Assembly: GCA_013398295.1 (NCBI GenBank)
Contig: VZSF01006984.1
Location: 113,285 to 177,284 of the forward strand
DNA: 64,000 nt
Reading direction: 5' to 3'
Source: Chionis minor
Lineage: Eukaryota > Chordata > Aves > Charadriiformes > Chionididae
The notes beneath the pieces are model-generated. The model had not been told where the DNA came from. It did no database searches and saw only the letters and a list, made by a program, of their open reading frames with translations. Position 1 is the stretch's first letter, and every line of letters starts with the position of its first letter. A program made the position numbers and the translations under genes. Below, one piece after another: positions 27,939 through 41,815 of this stretch.

Positions 27939-29335
27939 TTAGCTGCTTTTATGTATGTCCACCATTATAAAAGATTTCTTACTGAACATCATTCAGTAAT
28001 TTCAGATGCAAACTAAATTACATTGGACTAGGAAACTCAAACTCCATCAAAAACGTGGTTTAGTGTGACTGTGCCACTAAACAGTCAGACTTCTGTGTGA
28101 AAATATAGGATTCTCACTACCAACTACCTGACCTGGTATGAAGTCATTAGAAAGTAGCCATTTTCTCTCTCTACTATTATCGACTCATAATGTGTCTCAC
28201 ATGTTCCTTATTATTTTGAAGACAAATTCTAGCAAAACATTTATTATTGATATTAATGTAACACTTGTGCTAGTAGTGACTTAAATATCTCTACATTTGA
28301 GACAAATATCTGACCTAATTACATTAATACCATTACATTGCATTCATACATTAAAAACTAACTTTTGATACATCTTTACATGTATTAATGAAAAAGAATA
28401 TTCAAAGGCATAAGATGTAAAAAATTTTTCATTTTATTACAGAAAAAAACTTGCAATATTTACATTAAAGAGCTGTACCTTTCTTTAATTGCTTTCTTTT
28501 CAAAAAAACACTGTCACTTCATGAAAAACTTTTTTTTTGTGGCAGTTCTTTAAATAAAAGTCAAGACAAATTGTCTGTTCAATTACTATTCCAAGGCTTA
28601 TTCATACAAGTTTACAAATGAGAAAATATTTCACTTGTTCTGTACTTTTCTATAATACTTTACAAATATACTGCATTATCACCTAACTTAAAAATATGAA
28701 GACTGTCTAACACATTTAATCAGGGGCAGTACTACACAAATTACCATAGCTTTACACCTTTGCTTACTCATTTACAATGGACTGTTGCTTAACCCATAAA
28801 GAACAATCATAAAATTTATAAACAAGTAGAAATTCAAAGAGATTCAAACCAGAAATAAACAAAATTTAAAAAAAGTCTTGCATGATGTTTTACCACACAG
28901 GGGGTTTCCAGTAAGGAAGTGAAAAGATGCCAACTTACCAGGAAAAGTCATTGCATCAAACCTTGCCACTTTTGGTTCAAACAGACAGGAGCTACAGGCA
29001 TAACAAAAAGCCCAAAGGCGATGCAATTGTCTTGGAAGTAGCTTGAACACCTCTTATTAGCAGAAGAATATCCGGTACCAGTTTTAACATAATAAAGGAA
29101 AAAGCTACTAACTGTTTTTCTCTATATGTATATCAGCCGTGTACCAAGAAAAATCATACAGTATTTGTCTTATGTCTAACTCCTATATTTCAGTGAAATA
29201 AACCAACTAGCAAGTAAGCTTCAATCTTCTTTGTCTGCAAAACGAGATAGAGATCAATAAATTGTGAAAGCTCCTGATGTTTTTTTATATTATATCTCTT
29301 GAAAAATATTGTCAGACTTATAACATAGTAGTGGC

Positions 29336-29352
29336 AAAAAAAAAAAAAAAAA
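29336..29352. repeat. Poly-A tract (17 A)
   Basis: Simple mononucleotide run within intron 2. No AATAAA lies at a suitable distance upstream. Confidence 0.95.
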
Positions 29353-29560
29353 TCCATTTCCCCAGAACAGCAGCTATGACTTCAGGTATTTAAATCAATG
29401 AATATCTTTAGCCAGGAGCTTATAGAATATTAGAGCAGGGCTCTCAAATTTACTACCATTACCATCAGCACTAATAGAAACAGTTTGCAGGATATAAATG
29501 CTGAGGAAACCACTATTTTGCAGGGATCACAGCATGAAAAATTGTAAAAATCTTCTAAAA

Positions 29561-29650
29561 ATCACAGAATCATAGAATGTTAGGGGTTGGAAGGGATCTC
29601 TGGAGATCATCTAGTCCAACCCTCCTGCCAGAGCCGGTACACCTAGAGAA
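29561..29650 (-). mobile_element. CR1 LINE 3'-end fragment
   Basis: About 90 bp match the reverse complement of the bird CR1 3' end. ATCACAGAATCATAGAATG is followed by GGGTTGGAAGGGATCTCTGG, AGATCATCTAGTCCAACCC and a diverged ACACCTAGAGAAA. The terminal ATTCTATGATTCTGTGAT motif is nearly intact, so the copy is only moderately diverged. It is in NOVA1-sense orientation. Confidence 0.93.
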
Positions 29651-32600
29651 AGAAATATGTTTCCATCAGAAACATATATTCTAAGTTCCACATAAAAAAG
29701 AAAACAAAACAGCTTTCTTTGGATTTATATGCTATTTTCTGGCCCACTACTGCTCAGGAGTAAACTTACCAGCAAAGCACTAAGTGATCATTGCCTGTCT
29801 TACAGGTCTGATAACAGAAAGTCTTGCCTGATTTGTTGCAAAGCTGAAAGATATGCACAGAACAAGGAAGTAAATTGCAAAAAGGTTGCTCTTTAAAAAA
29901 CAGACTTATTCTTCCCACTGAGTCAGAGCAGACAAGAGGGAAAGTAAAAGTGAGAGCATGTACAAGAGTGGGGAGAGAGACGGGGGGAAAGAAAGGGGAG
30001 AACCTGTTCTCCAAGTGTCTGATTTGACATCTATTTTACATAAATGTTTTACATTCACCATTTAACCGTGTTAATGAGAGCTACGGATTGAACATATTTT
30101 GTGTTACATAATACGAAATACTAAGTACTTTAAAAGTGATTTTGTAAATAACTCAAATATCACACAAAATTAACAGATACTTTTGATCTGAATCCCTCTG
30201 TGCCTCATTTCTTTATCTATGAAATGATAATATTAATGCTTCAACCCTACAGAGTGATTCAAATTGTGTATGTAGCTCAAATACTCCATAAGGACCACAA
30301 GGAAATTAGCAATTCTGTTTTCAGAGTAAAAATAACATGAAGTAACATGAAGCAAATAATTCATGCAGCTGCTTGCTGGCCAACAATGAAACAGTGCATA
30401 TTGAATAGATGGTCATCAGATGACCACAGATCATCCTTTATGTGAAGGTCCTGGAGTACTGTGTTTATAACAGTACACGATGACCTATCCAATGGATTTG
30501 TCATGATGAATGTATGTACATATTGACATTCCCTAATTTCAAAGTCCTGGTTATGCTGCTTTCATAGGCATTTTATAATATGTTCTCTTTTTATCTTTCT
30601 TTGAGACAGAAACACATGCAACAATGGTAGGAGTCTGTGCATAGGCATTTGTCTATCCAGAAGGCACAAATGTAGAAAGACAGGACGTAAGTTATGCAAT
30701 AAAAAACTCACTGCTCTTAACAAACAATGAGAATTCTGTTTCTTTGAAGAAGGGGAAAAATCATTCCAGCTCAATTGCTATAAAATAACTATTCTAAAGC
30801 TTGTTTTGCATTTTTAAATATGAAAAGAAATTGCCTCTTTCCTAGTAAATTCTAAGCTCACTCCCTAGCTTTTTATATCTAGACCACAGTAAATATTCTG
30901 ATAATATTCTCAAAAACAATAATTTTCATCAGATTAACATGTGTGTCTGCCAATTAACATTGTGTCTTGTACTAGGCTCCTGTTAGGATAAAAAAAAATT
31001 ATTTCTATTAAAGTAGTTTGCATGGTATGTGGCATACAGATGTTTTACTTGAGATTTAATTTTTTTGTCATGTAAATTTATCACAGCATTTAGATTTTGC
31101 TAACATATTCTGATTTTCACAGAGATTCTTTCACATACAACCCATTCAATCCTCCTGCTTGATCCTGCAGGAAAGACATCGTGCTAAATTTAGGTTATTA
31201 CAATCATTTCTATGGTAACAGATGGATGTGAAACACAGGATTATGACTTCACTGCACGACTCTGCAGAAAGAAGTCGGATGGTGGAGGAAGAAAGATCAT
31301 ATTCAAAATATCTGCAGCTGTAGCAGGGAAGCACACAGAACCACTAAGAAATGGAACTGTCCTTTTTTTAAAAAAATACGATGCCTTTTTTCAAAATTTC
31401 TAAAGGTATATCTTCCCCTAACAAATACCTTCATCACAGTCTCCATATGCTTTTTTCTTTAAACCAGTGTCTCTAGTCTGGCATAACAAAAAGAAAATAA
31501 TGTTTCAAAATATAGGTTATGCACAAAATTATAGATATGAATCTATTTAGAACCTCTAGAGGTTAAAATAAAGGAAAAATACAAACATGAAATTCTAATA
31601 GACATGCATTCCGCATAAAAAGAAGGGTAAAAAGGGAGAAGATATTTCAGCTAATACAGACCAGGAGAAAAAGGTTTTTTTCATTATTCTTGCTTTTTGT
31701 GGATTATATTCTGCAATGTATCCAGCAATTTCATGCTAGAAATGCACATGAGATGATATTCAACTAAGAGCTAGAAAAATCACTGAATTATGACAGCATA
31801 TCATGTTATCACTATTTTCTTCAGACTTTGTTTCATCTTAAAATCCAAACAAGACTAGATCAGAGAAACCAAAACACGGGTGTTTATTATATTGTTATAG
31901 GCAATATTAACTACACAAAGTATTTATTCCTCAAGCACAGAGACTAAAAACAGCCCCTCATAGCATCTGCCTTAAAAATATCACAGCCCTATACAAAATT
32001 CTTTACAAGATGGTGGCTGAAATACCTTCTATATTTAATCACAATCCTTAATGATTCAGCAATGAAAGGCTATTTTAAAAGGCAGAACTATATTTAATAT
32101 TTCTGGGTTAGCTGGACACAGATTACTTAAGTACAGAACAAACATGAATAAACCTGTGACTAATAATGGTTCCTAATTTAAATATTGAATATATACTGTG
32201 ATAACATACTCAAAGCAGGCATTTGGCTACAAAGGTTATGCTATTTGAAAATAGTAAATGCAGTAGACTTTAAGGGGATTTTTGTTTCTATCTTGCAGGA
32301 ACAAGGTATTTATAACTGAAAACCAGTATCTTTACTTTCTCTGATTTAAGTTTGCTTGGATTTTCAAATTAAATCTAACCAATGGAAAAAAAAAGCAACA
32401 AGACAATAGTAACTACTTACAAAGAATTCCTGAAACACATCAGATATGCAAGGTAAATATATATAGACATTATACTTTAATAAATATAAGGAGGCACATG
32501 AAAGTCTCTAATCAGTATTAAAGTTAATAACTCTGGATGCTGAAGCTGACTATGGCTCAAGAAACCTTTCTGGTATTTAAGATGTTTATGCACTACTAAA

Positions 32601-35529
32601 GTAATAATAAATGTTAACATTAAAGGATTTGCTGATTAAGGACCTTTTAAGAGACTTTCCTCTCAACTGGTAAATTGTTGCCATTTTTCACAAAACATAT
32701 GGGATCTTAAAAAAAATAATAAAAAAAATAATTGAAACTCCAATCCTTCCGCATGGTTTACCTGAGCAAACAGGTCAGAAGGGACACACCACAGTCTCAT
32801 AATCCTCAGTCATCAAAGGAAAGTAGGCTTAAAAAAACAACAAAACCCAAAAAACCTCAGCAAGAGTGGAAGGGCAATGTCTGACACAATTCTCCAAATT
32901 AGAAATTCAGGTCTTGCCTATCCCAGTATTCTCAAAAGATTCTGTGAAGGACTGCAACACTAATAAAATTATGACAGAAATGACTAAATAAAAACTGATA
33001 CAGAAAACTATTTTTTTCCTTTTTAATTCAGACCGCTAGACCACTTAAAACTTTGTTCTTTTTTTAACTTGCAATTAACCTAAATACATTTCAAATACTC
33101 CTTACCCCTCTGGGAGGAAAAGTTCTCTTTGTAAAAGATGTTACAGCATACACCTTTTATTTAAGAACTTATAAAGAACCCAAAACACATTTTTTTCCTT
33201 TTGAGAACTTTCTGAAACCTTACATTAAAAAAAAAGCTATATGTTGATATTTCCAACATTTTAAATATTTGAAAAGATCAAAGTTACTAAAAAGAAACAT
33301 CACATATTTTCAGGGTGTAGGGCAGGAGGAAAGGAAGGAGAAGGGAGAAGGCTGCTGCTTTCATATACAAAGGTACATCGTTCTCCCCCAACATCTCACT
33401 TTGATCATTCTCAAAGGAAAACTTTCTACTTAAGTGGTGATAATCCTAGCCAAGCAGTTTGAAGCAAACAGACAAAGTGAAGATACGCACGGCAGGTAGT
33501 AAACTAATGGTCTGACAAAATTACTCCTATTTTCCTGGCCGTAAAACTGGGTCATCCCTCATGAAAATTGTGATGTAACTGAGAAATGAAATAGCAACAC
33601 TTGGCTAAGTGTTAGCATCTCTAGTATCTGCAATTGTACTTCTTCATTAAAAACATATTTAAAATCTGAAAACATCATCTGTTTTCATAAAGAGACTCCC
33701 AAGTACAATTAATCAACAATGGAATGCAATGACCCTAATATACCACAGTTATATCCACACTGCTTCAATATTTCCTAGCTAGATCCATTTAAATTTATAA
33801 AAAATGCTTGCTAGGAAGTTCAAAAACTCTTCTGAATAAGCAATTCACATAATGCCACCAGCAAATCAACAAATGTGGTACTTAATTTTAACAAATAAAG
33901 GGATCCAGGAGACATAGCTGAAGTGAACTGGTCCTCCACTGGCTTCTCTTTTGGGGTGGTAAATGACCAGCCCTTATGGGGCAATAAAAGACTTTGTTTG
34001 CCTTACCTCACCTGGGGGTTTGCCATTTTCATATGGATTTGGCAATATGCAGAAGTCACCCAGAATTTGGCCAACTTTAAAGAACTTTTGACATACTAGA
34101 AAGCATTGAACCATCTGCAAAGAAAAAGTTAATCAGCTGTTGCTAAAAAGGCATGACTGGTTGAAATCAAAAGAATTTTACTTTCTTAATGGGGACAAAT
34201 TGATGGACAGGCAACCTAAAGGAATATTTAATGTTTTGGGAATTTCCAGTGTTATTTAGAGTGGTTAAATAAGTAAGGAGCTGTCCTTATAAATGATCCA
34301 AAAGGCAGGTCAAGGATACTGCGTGGGCACAGGGCCAGGCAACAGAAGGTGCTAAACAGAGCAGACTGGTGGATCTGATGACCAGAGCAAGAAACCTCTG
34401 CATTTCAGTATACCAGAATTCCCTTTCTTTACTCTCTATTATCTTAATTGGATGGCTAAGTTTGCATGGGTACACATGGTAAAAGCTATCTACCAAAACA
34501 AAGACCAAACTTCAGCACAGATAGACACACAGAAAATATGTAAGTTAAAACCAAATAAAAGTTGCAACCTATCAAACACATTAGTTCTGTGTTGCTCTTT
34601 TGGTTGCATCACAGCAGTGTATATTGGTCAAATAGCTAGAAAGGACTTTTGCAGTTACAAATAAATACTGATTGTTACTATTGAAATTCTAAAAAGAGCT
34701 AAGAAAGAATGTATATATACCAAAAGGGAATGTTTAGCAAGGGTATTGTTTTTCCACAAAGTAGGCATATTTTTTTCCAACATTCCTCATATATATGAAA
34801 ATCACTTGCTATTTGATGGTTTAGCATTTAGAGAGATTTTAAAAAATAAAAAAAAAGCTAGAGAAATGTTGAGCCTTTCACTGTGTAAGCTACACAACTA
34901 TGACTGAAAAGAAAGTGTCCCTTGACTCATTAATTATAGTAGTGCACTATCTTCTAGCTATCCAGCCGGGAAAAATAGAGATGTTTCAAAACATTTGTTA
35001 CACAGAAAGTGAAAAAAGGGACCAAGACGGACAAAAGAATAAGAAAATTCTTTAATCCTACTAGCCAATCTACATTTTTCCCAAAAATAGCATTTCACAG
35101 AATTAAAGTATAACTCCAATTCACCACTGTAAATAATAAGACTTGATAAACTAATTTTATTTGGATACTGTTAGATGTTCAAAGTTGATTCTGGTATAAG
35201 TTACGTTAAACCAAAAGTGGAAATAAGGCATTCCCAGAGCTACCTTCCTTAACCTTATTACCTTTTTAACCTTCAATGTAACTTCTGGCAATAGAATATC
35301 AATGAACACAAAGAAAGATTTGTGGGGTTTTGAGTACCAAAAATAATGATGCTATTAAAGACCTAAAAACGACTATTTAAAAGATTAGGCTTTATACTAC
35401 TGAAGGTCAATTTCTTTCAAATAACCACATTTAAACTTCTGAATAAAGTATGCTGCTCAAAAGAACTTCTATTTTAAGGGCTCAGTAAAATAAGAATTGT
35501 GTTATACAAATCATCAGGGGGGAGGAACT

Positions 35530-35554
35530 AAAAAAAAAAAAAAAAAAAAANAAA
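35530..35554. repeat. Poly-A tract containing the single ambiguous base (N at 35551)
   Basis: Twenty-one A are followed by one N and three more A. The N is the only uncalled base noticed in the window and most likely reflects uncertain length or a base-call problem in the homopolymer. Confidence 0.95.
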
Positions 35555-38378
35555 CCCGAAGCTAAAAGCTTTTCATTTTTGTGGTTCCAAAAGACTGTTA
35601 TTGAATAAATGAACATACCCAGTTAACCAAAAATAGAGATAACTTAAAACCACAAGCATTTACAGAAAACACATTTTAAGCCACATATTAAATGTAATTT
35701 CCCTAGGAAACTGTACATTATACTTAGTGGTACATTTAAATTTTAAAAGAAAACCAAAGGCATGCAACAAGTCTATATCCCTGTAATCTCAGGAAGCCAC
35801 AATTACCACAAGCCTCTTACATCTGTTATTAAAGATAGTCCCCCTAGTATAAGAAATTTGTTTTACACATCAGCCAGACTTGTTTTGTCACATCACAACA
35901 ATGTGGAAGAAACTCAATGTGGCACTTCTCTGCACAAGAAAAAACAAACTAAACAGACAAAAAAACCCACACTTTCAGGAAATGAAAAGCATCAATTTGT
36001 TTTCAATTTAATTTGAAGAATCAGACTAAAAACTAGTGAATTTAAAAGCAGTAGGGTTCTTTGGTTTCTGAAAAAAATGCTACAAAACTGAAGCAATTAT
36101 TCTCCAAATTCCTAGAATCATGACTTTTTCTACAAATTACTTGATCATTTTAAAGTTAGCAATAATATTGATTTCTTTCCTTTATTATTAAAGTTGCCTA
36201 ACACTTAATATGATTTATAAATAATACTGCCTGTCTTCACTTAGTTTACGACTTGCCAAATCACTACTTATCCAAATGGGTTTTTTTGGATCTCTGTCTT
36301 CAGTTGGTTGGTTTTCTACTTCCAAGTATCAGCAACTGAATCAGTGACTTCCAATAGAACTATCAAAAAATCAGATAATTTCCTCATGTTAAGTATGTTT
36401 TAAACACTTGTCTAGAAAATCTCATTCTTACAAAGTGTGAGATGCTTTTCATCAGTCATCCCCCACCACCCCCGCCTCCAAAATTAAATGTAGTTAAGTT
36501 AGAATCCTCAGAACAACTGAAATGAGTCAAGCTCGGGAATCAAAAGGAAAATTTACCTGAAGAAGCCAGTATTCTCTGTTCCCACACAACTTCTACACAC
36601 CATCCTGACTGAGGCCCTCTGGTTTTGGAACATGACTGGGTGCTTTAGTTCATGTTTTTAAATGTTCAGTGTAACACTTCTCTCAATTGTCTTTCCTGGT
36701 AACTGTGACCTGCTGTTGTGATAGCTACCAAAACCCAAGAGATATCCCAAGCTGTATACACCGAAGTTCAAAGTGGAAGAACTAGATAACATAATCTGAC
36801 TTACTGAAGAAAACTGGTAAGCGAACATGGCTAACTTTGGCAGGCTAGCATACATGAGGAAGAAATGAAAGCTAACTTTTAAAAACTAAATGGCCGAGGA
36901 CACTCCATTACAATGCTAACAAATTGAATTCAGCCTAACTTTTCATAGATGATCACTCTGGGCACTATTTATTAATGTCCAGATTTATTAACAGCAATTT
37001 AACTGGCAAGCAGCAAGTCAAGCAAACACAATGGTAACCATCCATGACCAATAAATGGAACTACAAAAAAAAGCCTTGCATATCCTGACAAAAATAATTC
37101 TGTGGAAGCTCAAACTGGATATCCAATGTTTATGTAAAATTCAGCTATAGTTCTCCATTCATTTCCTCCTCAACCCAAAAAAACTAAGGACAACAGCATG
37201 CCTTACACCTGAATGATGCTAAAGTAATTATTCATTTGTACTTATGACCTACTGTGAAAATGAGAGTCAGAAGAGAAACAGAAGAAAATCACAAGCAATC
37301 ACCAACACCCTGTTTCATGTATGCTTTCGTAAGTTAGGGGTAAATAAAATGTAGGGCAGCACAATGTTAATAAAAACATATTAACGCAACCATCCATTCA
37401 TCAAGTACACATAATCATTAATGATTTACAAGGTCATTCATTTACAAGTAAATACCTCTAAAATTATTTTTTATGCACTCTTTTTCTTGACTTTCAATGG
37501 CGCCTCTCTTCCATGTCAGAAACTAAAAGTTAAAAAGTACCATTACAAAAGTTGACTTCTCAGATATGTACAATAGGAACCATGTCTCACTTCCTTGCAC
37601 AATATCATTATCACTCCTCTGGACTATTTTAACGTAAACAAACAACAGACAGTTACAAGGTAAGAGGAAGGCAAGCCAATTACTACAAAATTAATGCTAC
37701 AACACAAAACCAAATAAGAGACTACCACCTCCATTGACATTACAGAAAGTCTTTGAAAAACAAAAATTAATAAATATCAGATGAGAAACTCATTCAAGGC
37801 ACAGTAACAAAGTTAGTTAGTGAGGTTAAACATCATTAAAAACAATCCTCATTAACACTATCAAATATTGGCTTTTTTTTTTTTCTTTTATTGCTAATGT
37901 CTTAATCTAGTTTGAGACACAGATACTTTTGTTACCACTTCTGTTTCAGGTAATAGTATCATGTTCTGAAATTTTCTTCTTGGAACCAAGATTTGATATT
38001 TTTTTTCTTGTATGGCAAAGGGTTTAATGGAAAGTAAGAAGTTTTAAAATCACTTTTCCCTTTTCAAGAAAAAAAAATAAAAATCAGAACTTATCAGTCA
38101 GATCATTTGTACGCTTTACTATCAACAGGGAAGGAAGTGCTGCATGAAATAGACAATGTACTTCATGCAATGTCACTGGGGTTCTTGGATCAACTTTAGA
38201 AATTGAAAAAATATATTAAGCATTTCAAAATATATAGCTACAGAAAATAGGGCTCTTCTGATTTAGATTTGGATTTATTTGTTTATTTATATGTTTGTGT
38301 TCAAAGGAGTGATCACCATTTTACTGGCACCAAACTGGTCTTTATTTCAGGATGCGTACTATGGAATTTTTTCATATA

Positions 38379-38400
38379 TATACACACGCGTATGTGTATA
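38379..38400. repeat. Alternating purine-pyrimidine palindrome
   Basis: TATACACA and TGTGTATA flank CGCGTA, giving an 8-bp perfect stem in a fully alternating purine-pyrimidine context. A second ATACACACGC-type stretch follows near 38408. Short ORFs on both strands here result from the repeat. Confidence 0.75.
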
Positions 38401-41400
38401 CAGATACATACACACGCAAATACATCATCCTTTTGGCCTATGAAAATACTGTATAATCTTTTATTCTCATTGTAGGGTGACTTTCTTTTCATTCCAGCTG
38501 TAAACATTTGTTTAGCCATAACCCACAACATGAGCAAATGAACAAGATTCCAGCTCTGATACTTCACAAAGATATGAAGTTGGAAGTACAGCAGGTATTC
38601 ACTGCTTTACAGACACCGCAGAAAGATTTCTGCTTTTGAACCCAGCAGCACTCTGAGCATAAAATCTCAAGCAGAACAACCATGAAACTGAGAATCAGAC
38701 TCTACTCAAGCAGTAAAATCTAGTAAGGAAAGCACTAACAAAATTGTGACATTTGAAACAACTAACATGCACAATTCTGTCAGTTGACTTGAAACCTTTT
38801 TGGATATGACTACCAGAAAAGTAACAGCAACTACTCTCCTCTTTCCTATTTAATCAAAGATGCCGCATCCACGTGCTAGAAAGAAAAGCCAACGATACAT
38901 TCTCCCCTTTCAGCCTGACAGTAACATTGATTTTAAACACAAATAACTGTCTTACATTCAAGAAGAGTAAGACAGGTGTGAAGCAAATGGTTATTCTTGC
39001 CTACTTGAGCAACAGAAGAAATTAATCTGTACAGTTAATCATTTGTATCATTAATACACCTGTCTATTTGGAGGTATAAATTATCTTCAGCCATAATAGG
39101 ACCACCATTAGATTTTACACAGAACACTCACTGTCTTGACGCTTTTTCTGGTTTCCAATGCTTTTGATTGAAATGTTTGTATTGAAAGTAAGAAGCACCA
39201 TACTAGTTATTTGGCCAAGGCAAATTTATGAATACCACCTTTGAATCATCAACAGAAGTAATGGACTTCTGGTGAGTTTACATTAACACAAAGCTATATG
39301 AACAAGCCAAAGGCTACCCACACTATAGTATGCTAAAACACAGTTGTTAATATATCCTTGCAATGGGTTCTTTTTCATTTTTTTCTTCTACGTAATTGAA
39401 GTGAGAAATCTTGGCAGCAATGGATCTAGTTGAATTTGATTTTTCTAATTAGTTGTTTAATTGCATTTAATTTTTTGTACAGATGTTCACAGCTTGTTCG
39501 GGAGATGTATTTTGTAAGTACCAAATTAAAAGTGCCTGGGATGTTCTAGACCTATGAGATCTGAGCATTGGGAAATTTTTTGGCTTGGCTTTAATCTGTT
39601 GTACTAGAGTAATTTCCTTTACAGGGAACAACAACAACATTTCCCCCCAGCCCCACCCCCTCCAAAACAAAAAAACCCAACTGAAAAGCAGACTTGCCAT
39701 ATAGAGTTATGCTATATATAAAAGACCTTTAAAAAGAACTAGCTTTTAATCCATAGGATCTGACATATCAGAAAATAACACAAATGTTTTAGCTATGACA
39801 ACAAATGATAAACTGCAAAAATTTCAAATACAGCATCCCTACTTAAAAAAATCACACCCAAAAAAACAGAAACAAAAAGGAAATTCAACATGCCTCCAGC
39901 ATTTTACAACACATAGTTAAGAGTGGGGAAATATATCAGCAATTCCTTTGAGTCTCATAAAATCAGGTTTTGCTTATGTCTTTCCACAGCTACCTAAGAA
40001 TTTTATTAGTTTTAAGATGACTCCTGTTTTCAAGCTAACCATTACATTTGATTAATGTCTAGCAATGTTTTTGACAAATTCACTTTCTAAACATACTATA
40101 ATCCTATCTTCTTTTACATCTTTGCTAAGACTTACAAAGATGGTATAGATTGAAATACTTTATATATAATTTATAGACACATACATGAGGAATTTTCCTA
40201 TGCTTATTTTCTCATGTTTTTTAAATCACAAATTAGACACCAACATATCTGAAATGAGCTCCAAGGATGTAACCTATGAGAGATCACTCCACCTATTTCC
40301 ACTAATTCCATCAAGGATGATGACCACAAGAAATCTCAATGGATAATATCAAAGTTATCATTCTAACTATGATAAAAACTATTATTCCCAAGTTTGACCA
40401 TCTCCCTTCTCCACTTTGTCTTTTCCCAAAACATATCCTTCTTTTCACTGGGTTTCACTTTGGTAGATGAAATCTTGTTTTAAAGAATATGTTACAGCTA
40501 ATATACATAAATAAGTACCTATTGTATTGAGCTGTACATACTGACACTCTCTTTATTCATATTATTCCGATTTTTTTAACTCTAAATCGAATTTAGCTCA
40601 TTACAGTCCTTAAGATTTGGTGCTACTTCACTTAGAACAGCATAAGCTATCAGACATTTTTATCCTAAGTATTGTGAGATTGGGAATAAAAATCTTCATA
40701 AACAGGAATGTTGCACAAATGGTTATCAGGAATGTTCATCCACTCTTCCTTTTCTCAGTTAATTTAAAATAATATTAGGTAAACTTCTTATATCAAATAG
40801 CAGAGAGAGGTCAGGCTCAACCATTTAGGTATTACTCACAATGCATGTAGTTTTTAGTCCTTTCTTAATTTTTTTTTTTTTAAACTTCTACGGTACTTCA
40901 GTCTTATAGTATACATCTGCATCAAGTTATGTAAATTAGAATATGAGACATTAAACAAATATCAGATAAGTAGTAGGTACTGATAAATGTTCCTGTACTG
41001 CAACACAAGAATCCTTACAGCTAATATCCTGGGTTTCAGTCACATCAAATTTATAGTAGTAATGTTTGAAATAATTGCTAAATTTACAAATATTCTGAAT
41101 ATGATAGATGGCTAGATCTAATTTATAACTGTTCAAATCTACCACATAAAAATGACAGAAAACAGTATCTTCTACCTCTGAGCTCCAAGCTCATAAGCTA
41201 ATAATAGAGGGAAAAAAAGTAAACCAAATATAATACTGGTACAGCAGCATAAGCACCTCAGTATCATGGACAAATGTCATTCCTTTGAGTAACAACATTC
41301 GAATATGAAGGCAATACTTAGGACAAATGGGTAATCTATCAGTGCCACTTCTAACTAGGAATTAAGTCCTTTCATATTTTCATGAAAGTAATTTTTTATT

Positions 41401-41424
41401 CACAATATGCAAGTTTGCCATACA

Positions 41425-41815
41425 GTTGGGGCTGTTCAGCCTGGAGAAGAGAAGGCTCCAGGGAGACCTGATAGCAGCCTTCCAATACCTAAAGCGGGCT
41501 GAGAGGAGAGCAGGGGAAGGACTTTTTACTAGGGCATGTAGTGATAGGACGAGGGGGAATGGCTTTAAACTGGAAGAAGGCAGGTTTAGATTAAACATTA
41601 GGAAGAAATTTTTTACTTTGAGCGCAGCAAGGCACTGGAACAGGTTGCCCAGAGAGGTTGTTGAGGCCCCATCCCTGGAGGTATTTAAGGCCAGGCTGGA
41701 TGTGGCCTTGGGCAACCTGGTCTAGTGGTAGGTGTCCCTGCCTATGGCAGGGGGGGTGGAACTTGATGATCTGCAAGGTCCCTTCCAACCTAAACCATTC
41801 TATAATTCTATGATA
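41425..41815 (+). mobile_element. CR1 LINE 3' fragment with ORF2 C-terminus and 3' UTR
   Basis: This 5'-truncated CR1 retrotransposon starts abruptly near 41425 and ends in the typical bird CR1 tail, AAGGTCCCTTCCAACC followed by ATTCTATGATA. The first 300 bp keep an open frame for the end of the CR1 reverse-transcriptase protein, with the conserved LGLFSLEKRR, DRTRGNGFKL and HWNRLPREVV blocks, closing at a TAG at 41723-41725. The remainder is 3' UTR. There is no obvious target-site duplication, as is usual for CR1. The insertion is antisense to NOVA1. Lack of a frameshift suggests a fairly recent copy by CR1 standards. Confidence 0.95.
41426..41725 (+). pseudogene. CR1 ORF2 C-terminal remnant (99 codons)
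   Basis: This open frame encodes only the extreme C-terminus of the CR1 ORF2 polyprotein, downstream of the endonuclease and reverse-transcriptase catalytic domains, which are absent. Recognisable blocks are GLFSLEKRRLQGDLI, SDRTRGNGFKL, RLNIRKKFF and ARHWNRLPREVVEAPSLEVF. The first codon is TTG, a truncation point rather than a true start. It has no promoter and cannot act by itself in retrotransposition. Confidence 0.92.

Larger units (their letters stand above)
20991..29560. other. Intron 2 region without recognised genes
   Basis: Lies between two CR1 fragments. It contains the AATAAA-poly-A site at 21.66 kb, T runs near 23251 and 23726, the poly-G run at 25.3 kb, the C/A patch at 27.9 kb and the poly-A at 29.34 kb. 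No further feature could be supported. Confidence 0.65.
29651..41424. other. Intron 2 region without recognised genes
   Basis: Purine-rich stretches occur near 29935-30000 and 33312-33350, C/A patches near 32827-32858, 35934-35975, 36461-36482 and 39641-39680, and the poly-A with N at 35.53 kb. ORFs up to 84 codons show no known domain. Confidence 0.65.

Noticed and set aside
41380..41788. Minus-strand ORFs of 65 and 111 codons
   Set aside because: They are the complement of the CR1 ORF2 and 3' UTR sequence and have no independent meaning.
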